Shown here piece after piece: positions 60,304-64,000 of a stretch of DNA of 64,000 nt. The stretch's first letter is position 1. The number at the start of each line of letters is the position of its first letter. Made by a program: the position numbers and the translations under genes. Source of the stretch: Paulownia fortunei. Lineage: Eukaryota; Streptophyta; Magnoliopsida; Lamiales; Paulowniaceae. The DNA lies in the NCBI GenBank assembly GCA_019321725.1, contig CM033124.1, positions 6,634,001 to 6,698,000 on the forward strand. Direction: 5' to 3'. The notes beneath the pieces were generated by a model. That model had not been told where the DNA came from. It ran no database searches and saw only the letters and a list, made by a program, of their open reading frames with translations.

Positions 60304-60305
60304 TA

Positions 60306-60604
60306 ATTTACATTAATTTCACTGAAATAATAATTTTTTTATGCTGCAATTTATAGTGTAAATAATAATACGAAGACATAAATTGAACTACATATGTATT
60401 ACCTTGTTTATAATCGTAGAAAATATAACAGTAATCATTAGTGTGTATGATGGTTGTGATGGTATTTTGATATTATATGGAGTAATTATTTAATAATGTA
60501 AAATGAAAAATGGCTAAATATAAATGTCCATCAAGTGGTGGAGCCAAGATTTTCAAGTTTGAGAGAGAAGGGCTATTTAGGGTGGGAAGAAGATGGCAAG
60601 AATA
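60306..60604. other. Short AT-rich spacer
   Basis: Nothing recognised except ggtggagccaagattttcaa (60536-60555), a string resembling sequences often found in plant intergenic repeats. Confidence 0.4.
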
Positions 60605-61425
60605 AAATAGTAATCTGTGACAAATTTTATTTTTTTTAAGTTTTCACGTGAAAAACATTTGTGGTATCCAAAGAAGGAGGCTCTACCCCTATTTCTACCA
60701 AAGGTATTTAGTTTCTCGTAGAAGGTAATGAATAAAATAGTTATATGTGTCAATATCTTAAGTATTGATATTTATAGAAATTGTCATTTTCTACAGTAGA
60801 TGGGTGTTGCAAAAAATTTTGTAAGAGATATTGCAATTGTTAAATTGGTTTTATACCTTTAATTTAAATACTTTTAACTTGATATTTTCTTAGACTTCAA
60901 GCATTTTTTATTTTTTTATGTGTTTTATATGTTGTTTATAGAAAAATTAAAGTGGTAAAGATGTCCAAGAAATCCAAAAAAAAAAAAAAAAAACTTAGCC
61001 AAAAACTCCAAAATAGAGGCGTTAGAGCTCCAATTCAAACTTTAGACAAGTTTTGTATTTTGTGTATAATGTTGTGCTTCGATGTTCAATTGATGTGATT
61101 CTTGATGTTTTGAAAATCTAAGAGATAGAGCTACAACTTTTATATTACCACTTAGTTCAGTTCAATCGTTATAAAAGAGAAAAATTAGGTTAAAAAGTCA
61201 TCACTAGGTTGAGAATTTCAGCTGTAAAAATCCAACAAACAGGAATACAATTCATCAGAAGATACTTAAAGCCAATTCATTTGAGAAATAGGTCAAATGG
61301 TCGAAAGTTTAGAGTCACAATGCCTGATTTTGGGGCTGCAACACAAGTGGTAAAAATTAGGTAGTATACTTAGCAGTTTTTAGCACAACGACACTCAATT
61401 CAAAGGTTGCGGTGCCACCTAACAA

Positions 61426-61763
61426 GTTTGTGCATTAAAAAGGCTTCAAACATGGATTTGGGGGAATAAAGGAAAAATAAAAGACTTGGGACTCTTCCAA
61501 AATAACTCGGCAATTTGAAAAACACAAGAAGAAGATTATAGAATAAGGAAGAGACTCCAAGAACCCAATTGGAGGTATCAAAAATCTAGACACAGAGAAG
61601 ATTTCCTACTTATGATTCTTGATTTATTTTCTCTCTTTCTTTTCTTTCTTCAGCCACGAACAAGAAATTGTCTAAAAGGTTTTTGGTTCTAGCTATGAAC
61701 TAAATTCTAGTTTCCAATGGATGATGTAACCTATGTTGGATTATATACTATGATTTTCAATTC
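61426..61763. repeat. Direct repeat, copy 1 (pair with 62363-62699)
   Basis: About 337 bases, offset 937. Shared blocks: gtttgtgcattaaaa, gacttgggactctt, gaacccaattggaggtat and atgatgtaacctatgttgg. The copies differ by scattered substitutions. Together they flank a chromovirus LTR fragment. Confidence 0.87.
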
Positions 61764-61821
61764 TACAACACAAGGACATTGGAGGTCATAGGAGCTGCTC
61801 ATTGACATCAGAAACAACTTG

Positions 61822-62355
61822 TGTAACACCCCTTAACCTAACTGCAGAACCTAAACGAACTAATACAATTAAGTCAAGAAATGTTAACTTTTTATCAATA
61901 CTAGAGTTATGGTTTTAATAAAAATTCCCTGTTTGGCTATAAGAGAAAGAACTTGAATTCATTTGTTGTTTTATTTTATTTTAAACACACCATATGCATA
62001 TTTCAAAACTGAGTACATCTGCTTACAAAACCATAATAAAGCGGCTTTATTTAAAAACAAAACAACTCAAAGCATGGCATATGAACAAATCTCTGTCCGG
62101 CCACTCTAGAGACTCAGTCAACCTCTAAACCTGTACATTTCCACCTCCATCACATGAATCTAATGAGCTAAAGGCTTAGTAAGGTGAAACTGATGCAATA
62201 ACAAATAACATATATACACATCTCAAAAATTATAAAATACATTATTCTATTTAATAACTTTCATTCATAAATTATTCTTTAGGGCCCTTAAAGTGTGGTA
62301 CCTAACTAATAGCAATTGACCGTATTTTTGAAATCTGTTCATAATGATTGGTCAG
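61822..62355 (-). repeat. Chromovirus LTR fragment within family-K LTR
   Basis: Begins tgtaacaccccttaacc, like the C LTR (tgtaacacccccc), and contains gagctaaaggcttagtaagg (62166-62185), a version of the gctcagtaagtgaaaat block of the B and C LTRs. No primer binding site is found on its left side. It probably represents a truncated or solo LTR inserted in family K. Confidence 0.55.
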
Positions 62356-62362
62356 CTGATGA

Positions 62363-62699
62363 GTTTGTGCATTAAAAGGGCTTAAAATACTAATTTGGGG
62401 GGAAAAGTAAAAAATAAGAGACTTGGGACTCTTACAAAATAACTTACCAACTTGTAAAACACAAGAAGAAGGCTAGAGAACAAAGAGAAGACTCTAAGAA
62501 CCCAATTGGAGGTATAAAAAATCTAGACGCAGAGAGGATGTCCTATTTTTTATTCTTGATTTGCTTTCTCTCTTTGTTTCTTTCTACAACCATGAACAAG
62601 AACTTGTCTATAAGTTTTTTGGTTCTCGCTATGAACTAAATTCTAGTTTGTAGGGAATGATGTAACCTATGTTGGATTTTGTATTTTGATTTTCAATTC
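62363..62699. repeat. Direct repeat, copy 2
   Basis: Partner of 61426-61763. After it the K LTR continues to its U5 end, whereas copy 1 is followed by acaacacaaggac and then the chromovirus fragment. Confidence 0.87.
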
Positions 62700-63333
62700 A
62701 TGCTATGTCAAGGTCCTCAATTTATTTTTGTTATCTTATTTTGATTGAATTCATGATTAATTGATTGTTAATCTTCAATGTTTAGCATATAAAATTCGGC
62801 ACTCATGACAGGAAATTTTATGCATGACCATAGGATAATACAACTTAGGAATTCATAGAGTCGAGAGACTTATGAGCCCTTTTGAAATTTTATTGAAAAA
62901 TTCATTGAGTTTTGATATAATTTTAGTTATAAGGTTGTTATAGAGATATTGAAATCTGAATTAGAATTCACAATCACTTGGCACTTAAGAGAGGGATGGA
63001 TTACTTTAGGGATTCTTGACTTATAATTGTTGATTTGAAATTGATAAATTATATTAGTGAACATAGGTAAAAACTAGGTGATCATACCTCTAGAATTAAT
63101 TGCTTATTCAGTGTTCGATAAACTATCCAAGTAATTTTTTTCAGTAAAATTATAGGATTATCTAGTTTTATTAATTACAATTCTTGTTTATGTCATCTGA
63201 ATAAAGTTAGAATTATTCTAATTATAGTATACAATGTTAATTAGATTTCAATCCTTGTGGATACAACAACACTTTTCACTTCACTATACTAAAACTTGAC
63301 ATCGTACACTTGCGGTAAAAAATTCAGCAAACA

Positions 63334-63700
63334 TAAATATTGGCATTATAGGATTTAATAAATTAAAAGGTTTAAATTAATTTTATTTAATCTGTGCAAG
63401 TTTCAATAACTTAGAGATTTCAAGATACTTATTTAGAGTGTTATGGGGAAATAGAATTGAGATAAGCATGCTGAAAATCAAATATGATTGATTTGATGTG
63501 ATAAGGAAATAGAAGATCTTCAAGATAAGGAAAGAAATCAACTATTTTAACTTATCCTTTTATACAACAATCAATACCCAATTTGGTAGAATTTTCTGGC
63601 ATAAACGTGATGTACATATTCAAGTCTCTACATAAAGAAACTAAGTGAATAAACAATATAGTGCCACCAAGTGATTCAAAGCGTGAGGCGAGTATACTCT
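63334..63700. other. AT-rich sequence, nothing recognised
   Basis: No motif, repeat or frame of note between the K LTR end and the short repeat-bearing frame. Confidence 0.5.
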
Positions 63701-63710
63701 CATACATTTA

Positions 63711-63908
63711 TTGGGAGAAAAAGGTGAAAGGTCTTCAGGAGATGAACTTATTAGCTACCTAAAGGAGTTCAGAGTTGGAGGGAGTCCAGCAATGCTGATT
63801 ACTCATTTATATTCTTTGGAAGAAAAAGGTGAAAGGTCTTCGAGAGATGGCCGCATCAACCATTTGAAAGAGTTCAGAGTTGGAAAGAGTCTAGCTGTAC
63901 AAAATTAA
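63711..63908 (+). other. Short frame with a 35-codon direct repeat, function unknown
   Basis: The DNA repeats with a 105-base period (63713-63797 and 63818-63897). The open frame from an ATT-preceded start region encodes EKGERSSGDELISYLKEFRV and EKGERSSRDGRINHLKEFRV, 35 residues apart. Because the period is a multiple of three, the frame is kept. No family was recognised; the length is that of a pentatricopeptide unit but the residues do not fit that consensus. It ends with a stop at 63906-63908. It could be a fragment of a transposon protein or plain repeat DNA. Confidence 0.4.
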
Positions 63909-64000
63909 AGTCGAGTATAGCTCGCAGGAACAACTAATTAGTAGAATACCAAGAATGGTATTCATTCAAAGAGAGAGCCTTTAAATGATTTAATTATATG

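Larger units (their letters stand above)
60605..63333 (+). repeat. Tat/Athila-type LTR remnant, family K, rearranged
   Basis: 60611-61240 is collinear with 5641-6320 and 11494-12160; it contains an A-run at 60976-60993. Further LTR sequence follows to 61763 and, after an interruption, from 62363 to the U5 end (atttcaatccttgtggatac at 63207-63226, tacacttgcgg at 63306-63316). This end resembles that of solo LTR E. No internal region (gag or PBS) is seen to the right, so it is a solo or truncated LTR with a duplicated middle. Confidence 0.65.

Noticed and set aside
60976..60993. A-run as a poly(A) tail of a retroposed gene or LINE/SINE
   Set aside because: The same position in the homologous copies (6001-6012, 11847-11854) is also A-rich within the LTR sequence, and no retroposon body precedes it.

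Overview
The window is about 64 kb of AT-rich plant nuclear DNA, most likely from a eudicot. It consists almost entirely of nested, decayed LTR retrotransposons. The evidence for a plant is the set of families present: Ty3/gypsy Athila-type and Tekay/Del-type chromovirus elements, Ty1/copia Angela/BARE-like elements, a Stowaway MITE and a long inverted-repeat element. No intact host gene, rRNA, tRNA or CRISPR array was found. The reading frames seen are fragments of gag and pol broken by stops and frameshifts.

Layout, left to right. (1) 1-2000: 3' end of a copia element (H1; pol tail, 3' UTR, LTR), related to a second copy (H2) at 53.6-55.7 kb. (2) 2001-4065: AT-rich sequence, a probable gypsy LTR end, then the first half of a chromovirus gag (element G, + strand). 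(3) 4066-28918: a tandem Athila structure, LTR-internal-LTR-internal-LTR (A1, A2, A3 LTRs), inserted into the G gag. The first internal region has lost RT to integrase. The second carries gag, protease, RT, RNase H and integrase, but is split at 13725 by a minus-strand Tekay-like element B (13726-23199, 5-bp TSD GAGAT). The 5' LTR of B is in turn interrupted by an Athila-type solo LTR E (21159-22686, minus strand). (4) 28919-29434: second half of the G gag. (5) 29435-36318: minus-strand Angela-like copia element D with a 2.2-kb 3' LTR, PPT, pol and gag; its 5' LTR is missing. (6) 36319-50644: minus-strand Tekay-like element C, with a broken internal region, an intact-looking PBS, and a 5' LTR split by a complete minus-strand copia element F (39415-48245, TSD ctagg/ctggg). 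F carries a GC-rich repeat island next to its PBS. (7) 50645-55732: badly decayed copia element H2 and its LTR. (8) 55733-60604: lower-copy-looking DNA with a 221-bp tandem duplication, a C-rich stretch, a long foldback element with a nested MITE, and a Stowaway MITE. (9) 60605-63333: an Athila/Tat-type LTR remnant of another family (K), partly duplicated and interrupted by a chromovirus LTR fragment. A piece of this same LTR family lies between the LTR and gag of both Athila copies. (10) 63334-64000: a short unrecognised reading frame containing a 35-codon direct repeat.

Insertion order can be read from the nesting: G before A; A before B; B before E; C before F. F looks youngest because its LTRs are nearly full length, similar to each other and flanked by a near-perfect TSD. 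I found no evidence for a new functional system. The more unusual points are the shared-LTR tandem Athila, the captured foreign LTR piece in its leader, the GC island in F, a 35-bp-arm hairpin inside the LTR of D, and the foldback element near 59 kb.
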